Shown: one piece after another, positions 51,762-59,260 of the stretch | Layout of the letters: every line of letters starts with the position of its first letter | How positions within the stretch are numbered: the first letter of the stretch is position 1 | Source: Luteolibacter sp. LG18 | GTDB taxonomy: Bacteria > Verrucomicrobiota > Verrucomicrobiia > Verrucomicrobiales > Akkermansiaceae | Direction of reading: 5' to 3' | Length of the DNA stretch: 64,000 nucleotides | Assembly: GCF_036322585.1 (NCBI RefSeq) | Contig: NZ_AP024600.1 | Coordinates: forward strand, 558,001 to 622,000 | Program-made: the position numbers and the translations under genes | The notes under the pieces: generated by a model | Told to the model about the DNA's origin: nothing | The model's input: only the letters and a program-made list of their open reading frames with translations | Databases searched by the model: none

Positions 51762-53420
51762 TTACATCAGGTAAAGCAGCGGGAAGAGGAAGATCCAGAC
51801 GAGGTCGACGAAGTGCCAGAACAGGCCGCCGACTTCCACCCGGTTGGCAAGCCACTCCGGATTGCTGAGATACATCTTCTTGCCGAAGAACAGGTAGTAG
51901 GCGAGCACCAGCGCACCGCCGATGACGTGAAGGCCGTGCAGACCGGTCATCGTGAAGTAGATCGCGTAGTAGGTGCTCCATGCGGGAGCGAACTTCGAGG
52001 AGAACGCCACCTGCTCACGCGGCACCTCGAGGTGCGGGAAGGTGTGGTTCTGCTCGCGGGTCTCGTAATCCGGACCCTTGATCTGCTCTGCGAAGGTCGG
52101 CATTTCCTCGCGGTCGGTGCGGGGCTTGCCCGCGGCCTTGGCGGCGAAATCCTTCCACTCGATGCGGTAGCGCTCCGTGAAGGTGGGCTCGCGCTTCGGC
52201 GTGGTGGTCGGCAAGCCGGTCTTCTCGTCCTTTTCGAAACCGTATTTGTCCTTCAGGTGCTGCTCGAGCTTGGCGATCTCGCCCTTGTGCCATTCCCAAG
52301 CTTCCTTGAGCTCCTTGCTGTTGGCGAGCAACCAGGACTTCTCGACGGCGACGGCGGGATCCTGGCCCTTCTCCTTCGCCTTCATGGCGAGGTAGCGGAA
52401 GTCCACGGCGTCCACGTAGTGGAACACCATCGGGCTTTCGAGGAGCTTGCCCTCGATCGTGGTGTCGTCGCGGAGGCGGCTCTGGGTCGCGCCTTCCTTG
52501 ATGTCACGCGGCTTGAACTCGAGCTTGGTGGCCGGCTCGACCTTGAAGGCCACGCTTGGGGCCTCGGTCAGCAGCTTGCCTTGGATCTTGGCCGGGTCGA
52601 TGTTGACCTTGTCGGCCATCTCCCAGCCCCGCTTGTGCGGATTCTCTTCCTTGGCGGTGGCCCACTCGGCGCGAAGCGCGTCGGCGCGAACGGTACCATT
52701 GTTGGTGCGGGCCGCGACGTGGAGGTCGGCGATCTTCTCAAGAAGGTCGATCGTGAGCGGCGTGCCGGCGGCGAACACCTGCTCGCCGCCCTTGGCCTGG
52801 AGCTTCAGCTCGGACGCGAGCGTGATCTTGGCGTGCTCTTCCTCGGCTTCCTTCAGGATTTCCTTCACCCAGTCCTTGTGGAAGCGGACGGTGTTGAAGG
52901 TCAGGCCGGCGGTTTCGACAAAGATGCGGTCTTCCTCGATCTTGCTGCCATTGTGGTCGAGCAGGTAATCGGACTCCTGGATCTTCCCGTGTGGATCGAC
53001 ACCCGGCTTCAGTTCGCTGCCAAGGTGACCTTCGATCACCGCACCGTCCGGCATGCGGAGCGCCTGGTGATGGAACTTCACGTTGTACTCGATGCCCTTG
53101 AGCACCATGAACACGCACGCGCAGAGGATGGTGAAGCCCATGTAGGCCTGGAACTTGCCCCACTGGCGGAGCTTCAGGGAGGCCCAGGCGAACACCACCG
53201 TCACCGAGGAGGCGATGAGCACGAAGGTGTTCACCAGACCCGGGATGACCGGCAGGGCGCGTTCCGGCCACGGATAGTCCGCGCCGATGCGCAGGAAGAC
53301 GTAGGCGGAGAAGAAACCGCCGAACAACATGACTTCGGACGCGAGGAACAGCCAGATGGCGATCTTCGAGTTGATGAGGCCCGTGTCCTTGCGGGGAGTA
53401 ACGACGTAGGGAATTTCCAT
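51762..53420 (-). CDS. coxC: Cytochrome c oxidase subunit III with giant hydrophilic insert
   Basis: A 552-residue subunit III, against roughly 200-270 in the family. Residues 1-112 hold helices 1-3 (INSKIAIWLFLASEVMLFGG, LVNTFVLIASSVTVVFAWAS, MGFTILCACVFMVLKGIEY). Residues ~479-552 hold the last two (STYYAIYFTMTGLHGLHVIGG, GGLFWHFVDLVWIFLFPLLY), all typical. Between them, residues ~117-478 form a charged domain without membrane helices, in frame and with normal codon use. It contains IQGKLLTEAP and IEGKLLESP, hinting at internal repeats. The loop should lie outside the membrane. The core identity is sure; the insert's function is unknown. Confidence 0.93.
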   Translation of the reverse strand: MEIPYVVTPRKDTGLINSKIAIWLFLASEVMLFGGFFSAYVFLRIGADYPWPERALPVIPGLVNTFVLIASSVTVVFAWASLKLRQWGKFQAYMGFTILCACVFMVLKGIEYNVKFHHQALRMPDGAVIEGHLGSELKPGVDPHGKIQESDYLLDHNGSKIEEDRIFVETAGLTFNTVRFHKDWVKEILKEAEEEHAKITLASELKLQAKGGEQVFAAGTPLTIDLLEKIADLHVAARTNNGTVRADALRAEWATAKEENPHKRGWEMADKVNIDPAKIQGKLLTEAPSVAFKVEPATKLEFKPRDIKEGATQSRLRDDTTIEGKLLESPMVFHYVDAVDFRYLAMKAKEKGQDPAVAVEKSWLLANSKELKEAWEWHKGEIAKLEQHLKDKYGFEKDEKTGLPTTTPKREPTFTERYRIEWKDFAAKAAGKPRTDREEMPTFAEQIKGPDYETREQNHTFPHLEVPREQVAFSSKFAPAWSTYYAIYFTMTGLHGLHVIGGALVLAYYLFFGKKMYLSNPEWLANRVEVGGLFWHFVDLVWIFLFPLLYLM

Positions 53421-53459
53421 TTCGCGTGAAACGTGGGAAGTGGGAGGGCGGGCGGCGGA

Positions 53460-55340
53460 TCAGTGGTGGGCCGGGCTCTTGGCCGGTTCGCCATCGGGGC
53501 GCTTCGGCTCGGTCCACTGCGGGAGGAAGTCCTCGTCGTGGTCCGGACGGTTGTATTCATACGGGCCGCGGTAGATCGCCGGCTCGAATTCGAAGTTGCC
53601 GTGTCCCGGAGGCGTCGGGGTCGCCCACTCGAGGGTGGTCGCGTTCCACGGGTTGTCGTTCTCGACCTTGCGGCCGAGGAACTTCGCGCCGAAAAGGTTC
53701 AGGATGAAGGGAATTTGCGCGACGGCGAGGGCCCAGGCGCCGGCGGACATCACGATGTTGAGATCGATATACTCATGCACCGTGTTGCCGAAGACGTTCA
53801 CGCTGTCCTTCGCCTTGGCGAGGTAGGCGTCGCCACCGTTGTACCAGCGGCGGTGGAAACCGGCCATGCCCTGCACCAGCATCGGGAAGAACAGGACGTT
53901 CATGCAGATCAGGCTCGGCCAGAAGTGGAGGTGGGCCAGCTTGCGGCTCATGTAGCGGCCGGTGATCTTCGGATACCAGTGATACACACCGGCGAAGAGA
54001 CCGAACAGGATGCCCGGAGCCACCACGTAGTGGAAGTGGCCGATCACGTAGTAGGTGTCGTGCAGGTGCAGGTCAGCCAGGTTGAAGGCCAGCGGCAGAC
54101 CGGTCAGACCGCCGATACCGAACATCGGCAGGAAGGCGCAGGCCCACATCATCGCCGGCTCGAAGCGAATCGAACCGCCCCACAGCGAGATGATCATGGC
54201 GGTCAGGAGGATCACCGACGGCACCGAGATCAAGACCGTGGTGGTCTGGAACCAAGTGGACACCGCGGCACCCATGCCCGTGAGATACATGTGGTGCGCC
54301 CACACGATGAAGGACAGGAAGCCAAGCGTCAGCACGCCGTAAACCATGGACTTGTAGCCCCACAGCGGCTTGCGGGTGTAGACCGGGATGATTTCCGCCA
54401 CACAGGCGATGGCCGGAAGAAGGAGCACGTACACCTCCGGGTGGCCCAGGAACCAGAAAAGGTGCTGGAACAGCAGCGGCGAACCGCCACCGGAGAGCTC
54501 GGCGAGGCCTTCGGTCTTGGTGTAGAGACCGGTCGGCATGAAGAAGGACGAGTGGGCCACACGGTCCATCAGCTGCATGATGCCGGCGGCTTCAAGCGGC
54601 GGGAACGCCAGCAGGAGCAGGAAGCCGGTCACGAGCATCGCCCAGACGAAGAACGGCAGGCGCATCCAAGTCATGCCGCGGGCGCGCAGGTTGATGATCG
54701 TGGTGATGAAGTTCACCGAACCGAGCAGCGAGGAGGAGATCAGCAGCACGAGACCGACCAGCCACTGGGTCTGGCCCGCCAACCACTGGTTGACGATCTG
54801 GCCGTCCGCGAAACCGGCAAGCGGCGAGTAGTTCGTCCAGCCGGACTTGGCCGCGCCGGATTCCATGAAGAAGGAACCGCACATCACCAGGCCACCGAGG
54901 AGATAGAGCCAGTAGGAAGCCATGTTCAGCTTCGGGAACGCCATGTCCGGCGCGCCGATCTGGAGCGGGGTGACGTAGTTGCCGAAGGCACCGAAACCGA
55001 GCGGCACGATGCCGAGGAACACCATGATGGTGCCGTGCATGGCACCGAACATGTTGTAGGTCTCACCCGTGATCTTGCCGTCCTGCAGCCAGCGGGCCTT
55101 CCAGGTGTCGCTGAAGAAGATCCCCATGAACTTTGGCAGGGGCTCGTGCGGGAAGGCAATGCTCCAGCGCATCATCATCATCAGGTAGAACCCGAAGAGG
55201 AGGAAGGCCATGGCCGTGAGGCCATACTGGAGACCGATCATCTTGTGGTCGGTCGAGAAGACGTACTTGCTGATGAACCCCGGATTGTGGTGGTGATCAT
55301 CGTGATGGGCGTGATCGTCGGTGTGGGCGTGAGCGCTCAT
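53460..55340 (-). CDS. coxA: Cytochrome c oxidase subunit I (A-type)
   Basis: A 626-residue haem-copper oxidase subunit I. Haem and CuB ligands are intact: His102 (low-spin haem), His300 of GHPEVY with its Tyr, His349-His350 of WAHHMY, and His435/His437 of GHFHYV. The D-pathway Asp in IGAPDMAFP and Glu in GHPEVY are present, as in A1 enzymes. The expected K-pathway Lys (family TGIK) aligns with Leu378 in ISVPSVILLT. A His-rich N-terminus (HAHTDDHAHHDDHHH) may bind metal. The ATG at 55340 is used; ATG or other starts upstream add little. It is followed by coxC after 39 nt. Confidence 0.95.
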   Translation of the reverse strand: MSAHAHTDDHAHHDDHHHNPGFISKYVFSTDHKMIGLQYGLTAMAFLLFGFYLMMMMRWSIAFPHEPLPKFMGIFFSDTWKARWLQDGKITGETYNMFGAMHGTIMVFLGIVPLGFGAFGNYVTPLQIGAPDMAFPKLNMASYWLYLLGGLVMCGSFFMESGAAKSGWTNYSPLAGFADGQIVNQWLAGQTQWLVGLVLLISSSLLGSVNFITTIINLRARGMTWMRLPFFVWAMLVTGFLLLLAFPPLEAAGIMQLMDRVAHSSFFMPTGLYTKTEGLAELSGGGSPLLFQHLFWFLGHPEVYVLLLPAIACVAEIIPVYTRKPLWGYKSMVYGVLTLGFLSFIVWAHHMYLTGMGAAVSTWFQTTTVLISVPSVILLTAMIISLWGGSIRFEPAMMWACAFLPMFGIGGLTGLPLAFNLADLHLHDTYYVIGHFHYVVAPGILFGLFAGVYHWYPKITGRYMSRKLAHLHFWPSLICMNVLFFPMLVQGMAGFHRRWYNGGDAYLAKAKDSVNVFGNTVHEYIDLNIVMSAGAWALAVAQIPFILNLFGAKFLGRKVENDNPWNATTLEWATPTPPGHGNFEFEPAIYRGPYEYNRPDHDEDFLPQWTEPKRPDGEPAKSPAHH

Positions 55341-55367
55341 GCGTGGTGGCAAAGGTGCGGGGTTTCC

Positions 55368-56138
55368 TTACTTGGCCGCAGCCGGGGCGAGGGTGACGGG
55401 GTCGACCATCGTGTTGGGATCGAGCTTTTCGCCCGGAAGGTCTTTCTTGTGATCGGAGTTCAATTCGTCGGCGTCGACCTGCTGGCCGGCCTTGGCGCGC
55501 TTGGCCGAGGCATCCATGCCGGCCTTGGCCATGTCCGCGGTGACGATGTCGCCGACGGAGTTGCCGACGTTGTTCCGGAGGTAGGTCAGTAGGCAGCCGA
55601 GGTCCTCGGGGGTCATGCCGCCGCCCTGCGGGGGCATGCCGGCCGCGCCGTAGGCCTTGCCAGTGCTGGTCGGGCCGTGGAGGCCGTTCAGGACGATCAT
55701 GGCGAAGCGCTCGGTCGGGCCCTTGACCCACTCCGAACCGGAGAGGGACGGGTAGTTCGCGCCGTCACCCTTGGCATCGGCACCGTGGCAGCCGTTGCAC
55801 TTGGCGGAGTAGATCTTCGAACCCTTGGCCGAGTAGGCCTTGATGGCAATCACGGGAAGCGGACCGCTGTCACCGCCGCCCGGCTCGGGAGCGCGGACAT
55901 AGCCTTCGCGGAAGGTGGAGTCGTAGGAGAACAGCTTGCCGCTGTTGTTCAACACGGCACCGGCGGCGAGGCCGACGAGCACCAGGATGAAGATGAACCA
56001 GGGCGCGATCGGATGGTTGCCGTTCTCGCCGAGCTTGTTCTCGCGGGCGGCCGCGGCGATCTGGCGCGCGATGCGGCCGTGGGTCTCGGTCACATTGATC
56101 GATTCCTCGAGATCGGGCTTCTGAAGTGGATCGGACAT
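55368..56138 (-). CDS. Membrane-anchored monohaem cytochrome c
   Basis: A 256-residue protein with a charged cytoplasmic N-terminus, one helix (APWFIFILVLVGLAAGAVL, ~45-63) and a periplasmic class I cytochrome c domain. Haem motif CNGCH lies at 114-118 and the likely Met ligand in AGMPPQGGGM at 168. It shares SEWV.GP, L.GL.GP and LTYLRN..GN with the cytochrome at 58462-59226, so the two are paralogues flanking the CcoN/CcoO-like pair. It lies just upstream of coxA and probably feeds CuA. About 65 residues of acidic tail follow the haem domain. Confidence 0.9.
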   Translation of the reverse strand: MSDPLQKPDLEESINVTETHGRIARQIAAAARENKLGENGNHPIAPWFIFILVLVGLAAGAVLNNSGKLFSYDSTFREGYVRAPEPGGGDSGPLPVIAIKAYSAKGSKIYSAKCNGCHGADAKGDGANYPSLSGSEWVKGPTERFAMIVLNGLHGPTSTGKAYGAAGMPPQGGGMTPEDLGCLLTYLRNNVGNSVGDIVTADMAKAGMDASAKRAKAGQQVDADELNSDHKKDLPGEKLDPNTMVDPVTLAPAAAK

Positions 56139-56175
56139 GTCGGAAATAGGCTGGAGAGGATGGGGCGGCCGGCGG

Positions 56176-56883
56176 TTACTTCTTCTCCGCCTTCTTCGGC
56201 GAGAAGTTCAGGGAAGCGGGGACGACGTCGTCCTTCTTGAGCGAGAGCAGGTAGGAAACCAGATCCTTGGCGGCCGGAGTCGGCAGGATCTCCGAGTCAG
56301 CCTTGGATGCCGGGAACGGCAGCGCTTCTTTCGAAACCGCACCCTGCACCTTGCGCTCCTCGAAGAGGAAGCGGAACGACGGGCAGGCGGACTTGCGGCG
56401 GTCCACCGCGGCCTGCGGGTTGTAGAGGTGGGCGTAGAGCCAGGCAGCCGGGTCGGAACCCTTCGCGTAAACCGATTCCACGCGGCGGCCGAGGTTCGAA
56501 AGGTCCGGACCGAAACGGGTCAGGCCGATCTGGGCGAACTTCTCATACTGGAAGTCGTAGGCGTTGGTCTCGCGGCGGGTGTCGATGCCCTCGCCGTTGT
56601 CCTTCAGACCGCCCCAGTCGGCGCGGTAGAGATCGTTGCCGGCGTAAGTCGGGCGCACCACCTGGGTGTGGCAGACGTAGCAGCCGTTCTCAGCATAGAC
56701 CGCGGCACCGTTGGCCACACGGCCGGCGCGCTTCGGATAGTAGAGGCCTTCTTTCGTGTCCACGCCTTCCTTGAACGAGATCGGCTGGAGATCACGCATC
56801 TTGAAAAACGGGACGACTACCACGAACAGCCAGGCGAAGCCGAAGCTGGCGGAAAGGCCGAGGACGAATGAGCGGAAGGTCAT
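56176..56883 (-). CDS. CcoO-like cytochrome c subunit (cbb3 subunit II homologue)
   Basis: A 235-residue CcoO homologue with one N-terminal helix (FVLGLSASFGFAWLFVVVV) and a periplasmic haem c domain. GAAVYAENGCYVCHTQVVRPTYAG (haem at Cys68, Cys71, His72) is the CcoO signature, and TRFGPDLSNLGRR follows as in the family. In CcoO the axial Met sits in a SxMPxY-type motif; here the matching segment is KSACPSFRFL, with Cys167 in place of Met. The only Met residues are 1 and 29. It is paired with the CcoN-like gene 47 nt upstream. Haem binding is likely; its second ligand is open. Confidence 0.9.
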   Translation of the reverse strand: MTFRSFVLGLSASFGFAWLFVVVVPFFKMRDLQPISFKEGVDTKEGLYYPKRAGRVANGAAVYAENGCYVCHTQVVRPTYAGNDLYRADWGGLKDNGEGIDTRRETNAYDFQYEKFAQIGLTRFGPDLSNLGRRVESVYAKGSDPAAWLYAHLYNPQAAVDRRKSACPSFRFLFEERKVQGAVSKEALPFPASKADSEILPTPAAKDLVSYLLSLKKDDVVPASLNFSPKKAEKK

Positions 56884-56930
56884 GGAAATGGAGAATTTCG
56901 AACTTCGGGGTCGGGAATCCGAAACAGGGA

Positions 56931-58427
56931 TCAGTGGGCGGCGGCGTGGCCGGGACCGGCGTTGTCGATGTCACCCTCCGGGCCGTGCGGGCTGCCGTGG
57001 TGCCCGTCGATCAGCAGCGTCGGGTGCGACGAGCGGCGGCCGAGGCGGAGCCACATCAGGGTGAGGTGGAAGAAGAAGAAGATGTTCGAGAGCAGGATCG
57101 CGATCCAAGCCGCCGTGGTGAAGATAGCGTAAGGGAACGCGCGCTGGGACACGAACTGCCACGGGCTGCGGAACTCCTCCTGGCCGAGGCCCTGCTCGTA
57201 GCCGCCGAACAGCGCGACCAGCACAATGATCGCCAGACCGTAGGACGAGAGCACGAAGTGCGTCTTGATCAGGCGGCGGGACAACCACTCGCGGCGGGTC
57301 ACGCGCGGCACGATGAAGTAGATCGCGCCGAACATCACGAAGCTGAAGAATCCGTAGAGGCCGAGCAGGTCGAAACCGTAGCCGGAAAGAGAGAACTGCG
57401 CCACCGACTGCACCGAGCTGAGGTTCAGGAACACGCAGGCGATGCCGAACAGGAACAGGCCGATCAGACCGCCGACGGTGAAGCGGAGGCTCGGGCTGTG
57501 GATGAACGTGTCACCGGCACGGGCCGCGGTGGAGATCAGGTTGAAGGCCGCGGCGAAAGCCGGAATCGCGCACAGGATCGTGGCGGTGGCACCGAGATAC
57601 GGCAGGAAGTAAGGGATCGGAGCGCCGGTGAGCTTCTGCATGCCCGCCCACGGGGCGATCACGGCGAGCGACCAGAAACCGATCTTGGCGAGCGTGTAGC
57701 TCATCACCGGACGGCCGGTGACCTTCGGAACGAGGTAATAAGCGGCACCGATGCCGACCGGGAGGAAGAACAGCAGCAACAGCGCGGAGCGATACCAGGC
57801 ATTGATGCCGGCCGCCATCACCGGGTTGCCCGGCAGGCAGTGAAGGATCACGTTCGCGGTGAGGAAGATCCACGGGAACCAGATCATCGCGCCGAGCACG
57901 AACCACTGCGAAACGTAGGTGTGGCCTTCCGGGCGGACCTTGAACTGGACCAGCGACCAGATTGCGATCGCCGAATAGCTGACGAACAGCACCGGCCAGG
58001 CGAAGGCCGGGAACTCCATCCACGGCATGCCGCTGCCGAAACCGGCGAGGATGCCCACCGTGCCGCAAAGCACCGTGAAGTTCCAGACGTGGCCGGCGGT
58101 CAGGATGATCCCGGCGGCGCGGCACTCCTGGCGGGAAAGGCGGGACATCAGCCAGATCATCGTGCCGAAGGCGGCCTGCGCCCCCCAGCCATAGACGAGG
58201 GTGTTGACGTGGGCCGGGAACACACGGCCGTAGGTCAGCCAGCTCGCGCAGGACAGGAAACCCGGGCTGTGGGTCTTCGCCGAGGAAATGATCCCGAGCA
58301 GGATCGAAACGGCGAGCCACGCGGCGGCGCTGGTGAAGAAGAACATCACCGGATGGCGCAGCGAACGGTCGATCGACGCGCGCAGGAAGGCGTCCTTGTC
58401 CGGGGTGTTGGGAGTGTCTTGGGACAT
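56931..58427 (-). CDS. CcoN-like membrane protein lacking oxidase active-site His
   Basis: A 498-residue, roughly 12-helix protein clearly related to cbb3 oxidase subunit I: GRVFPAHVNTLVYGWGAQAAFGTM (His73, low-spin haem position), YLVPKVTGRPVMSY and FVMFGAIYFIVPR match CcoN blocks. But where CcoN has HNAVGFF, this has WYRSALLLLFF (211-221). Where CcoN has the CuB His-His, it has WAGMQKLTG (260-268). Where CcoN has GHVHSG, it has FDLLGLYGFF (352-361). So CuB and most haem ligands are missing, and it cannot be a working oxidase by known chemistry. A His/Gly-rich C-terminus follows. It probably forms a complex with the CcoO-like protein. Confidence 0.88.
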   Translation of the reverse strand: MSQDTPNTPDKDAFLRASIDRSLRHPVMFFFTSAAAWLAVSILLGIISSAKTHSPGFLSCASWLTYGRVFPAHVNTLVYGWGAQAAFGTMIWLMSRLSRQECRAAGIILTAGHVWNFTVLCGTVGILAGFGSGMPWMEFPAFAWPVLFVSYSAIAIWSLVQFKVRPEGHTYVSQWFVLGAMIWFPWIFLTANVILHCLPGNPVMAAGINAWYRSALLLLFFLPVGIGAAYYLVPKVTGRPVMSYTLAKIGFWSLAVIAPWAGMQKLTGAPIPYFLPYLGATATILCAIPAFAAAFNLISTAARAGDTFIHSPSLRFTVGGLIGLFLFGIACVFLNLSSVQSVAQFSLSGYGFDLLGLYGFFSFVMFGAIYFIVPRVTRREWLSRRLIKTHFVLSSYGLAIIVLVALFGGYEQGLGQEEFRSPWQFVSQRAFPYAIFTTAAWIAILLSNIFFFFHLTLMWLRLGRRSSHPTLLIDGHHGSPHGPEGDIDNAGPGHAAAH

Positions 58428-58461
58428 CGCGGGGAAAGTGGGAGTTCTCAGCGGGAAAACG

Positions 58462-59226
58462 TCAGGGCTTGATCAACTCGGCCTCGGTGAGCGGCGGCTT
58501 GCCGACTTCGCCACGCAGGGCCTTGACCTGCTCGGGCGACACGGCGGACGCCTTGTTGCCGAAGCTGTTGCGGAGGTAGGTCAGAACCGCGGCGATCTGC
58601 TCGTCGGTCTGGAAGTTCTGGGCCGACATCATCGGGATCGTCGTGAACGGCTGGCCCTTCACGGTGATCGGGCCCTGCAGGCCGCGGAGCTGGATCAGGA
58701 TCAGGTTGGAGACCGGACCGGTCACCCATTCGGAACCGGCGTGAGCCGGACCGGCCGGGCCGCCTTCGCCGTTCTGGCCGTGGCAGGCCGCGCAGAGCAT
58801 GTACTGGGCCTTGCCAGCCGCGAGGACCGCCGGATCGATCGGATCACCGTCCTTCACCATCTTGTTGATCTCTTCAAGATTCACCGCCGGAGCACCTGGC
58901 TTTACCTTACCCGGAACCGGGGTCGTGGTCGCCGCAGGCTTCGCGGCAGCGAGGTTCTTGCCCACGTATTCAAAGACGTCGTGCGGCGGCACCTGGACCT
59001 TCTTGCCTGCCTCGATCTCCTTGTAGCCAAGGGCCGCGTCCTGGGCGGCGAAGATCTTGCCCTTCGTATCGTAGCGCTTGGCGGCGGCAGCGTCCTCGAG
59101 GGTGGCCGGATCCTCGTGCTTGAAGATATAGATCACGCCGAGGAGGACCAGGAACAGCACGAACGTGATGCTGCCCCAGACCAAGGCGGAGAACCGGGCG
59201 AGTGGATTGTCGCGGTTGTAAGACAT
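58462..59226 (-). CDS. Membrane-anchored monohaem cytochrome c
   Basis: A 254-residue protein with one N-terminal helix (LVWGSITFVLFLVLLGVIYIF), an Ala/Pro/Thr-rich linker and a class I cytochrome c domain: haem motif CAACH at 145-149 and candidate Met ligands 199/200 in TTIPMMSAQN. It resembles CcoP-type or CoxB-associated cytochromes and is a paralogue of the cytochrome upstream of coxA. ATG 59226 is chosen to start the anchor. It lies between actF and the CcoN-like gene, a natural place for an electron carrier between ACIII and the next module. Confidence 0.9.
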   Translation of the reverse strand: MSYNRDNPLARFSALVWGSITFVLFLVLLGVIYIFKHEDPATLEDAAAAKRYDTKGKIFAAQDAALGYKEIEAGKKVQVPPHDVFEYVGKNLAAAKPAATTTPVPGKVKPGAPAVNLEEINKMVKDGDPIDPAVLAAGKAQYMLCAACHGQNGEGGPAGPAHAGSEWVTGPVSNLILIQLRGLQGPITVKGQPFTTIPMMSAQNFQTDEQIAAVLTYLRNSFGNKASAVSPEQVKALRGEVGKPPLTEAELIKP

Positions 59227-59260
59227 GTGAGGAGGTGAGCTGGAAATTCCGTTCGCGGGA

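Noticed and set aside
55368..56138. Annotation of the locus as a caa3 oxidase with haem c fused to CoxB
   Set aside because: CoxB has CuA ligands but no CxxCH; the cytochromes c are separate proteins, so aa3 with separate donors is the better description.
56931..58427. Annotation as a working cbb3-type oxidase subunit I
   Set aside because: CuB and most haem ligand positions are substituted, and there is no ccoP or ccoQ gene. It is therefore listed as CcoN-like only.
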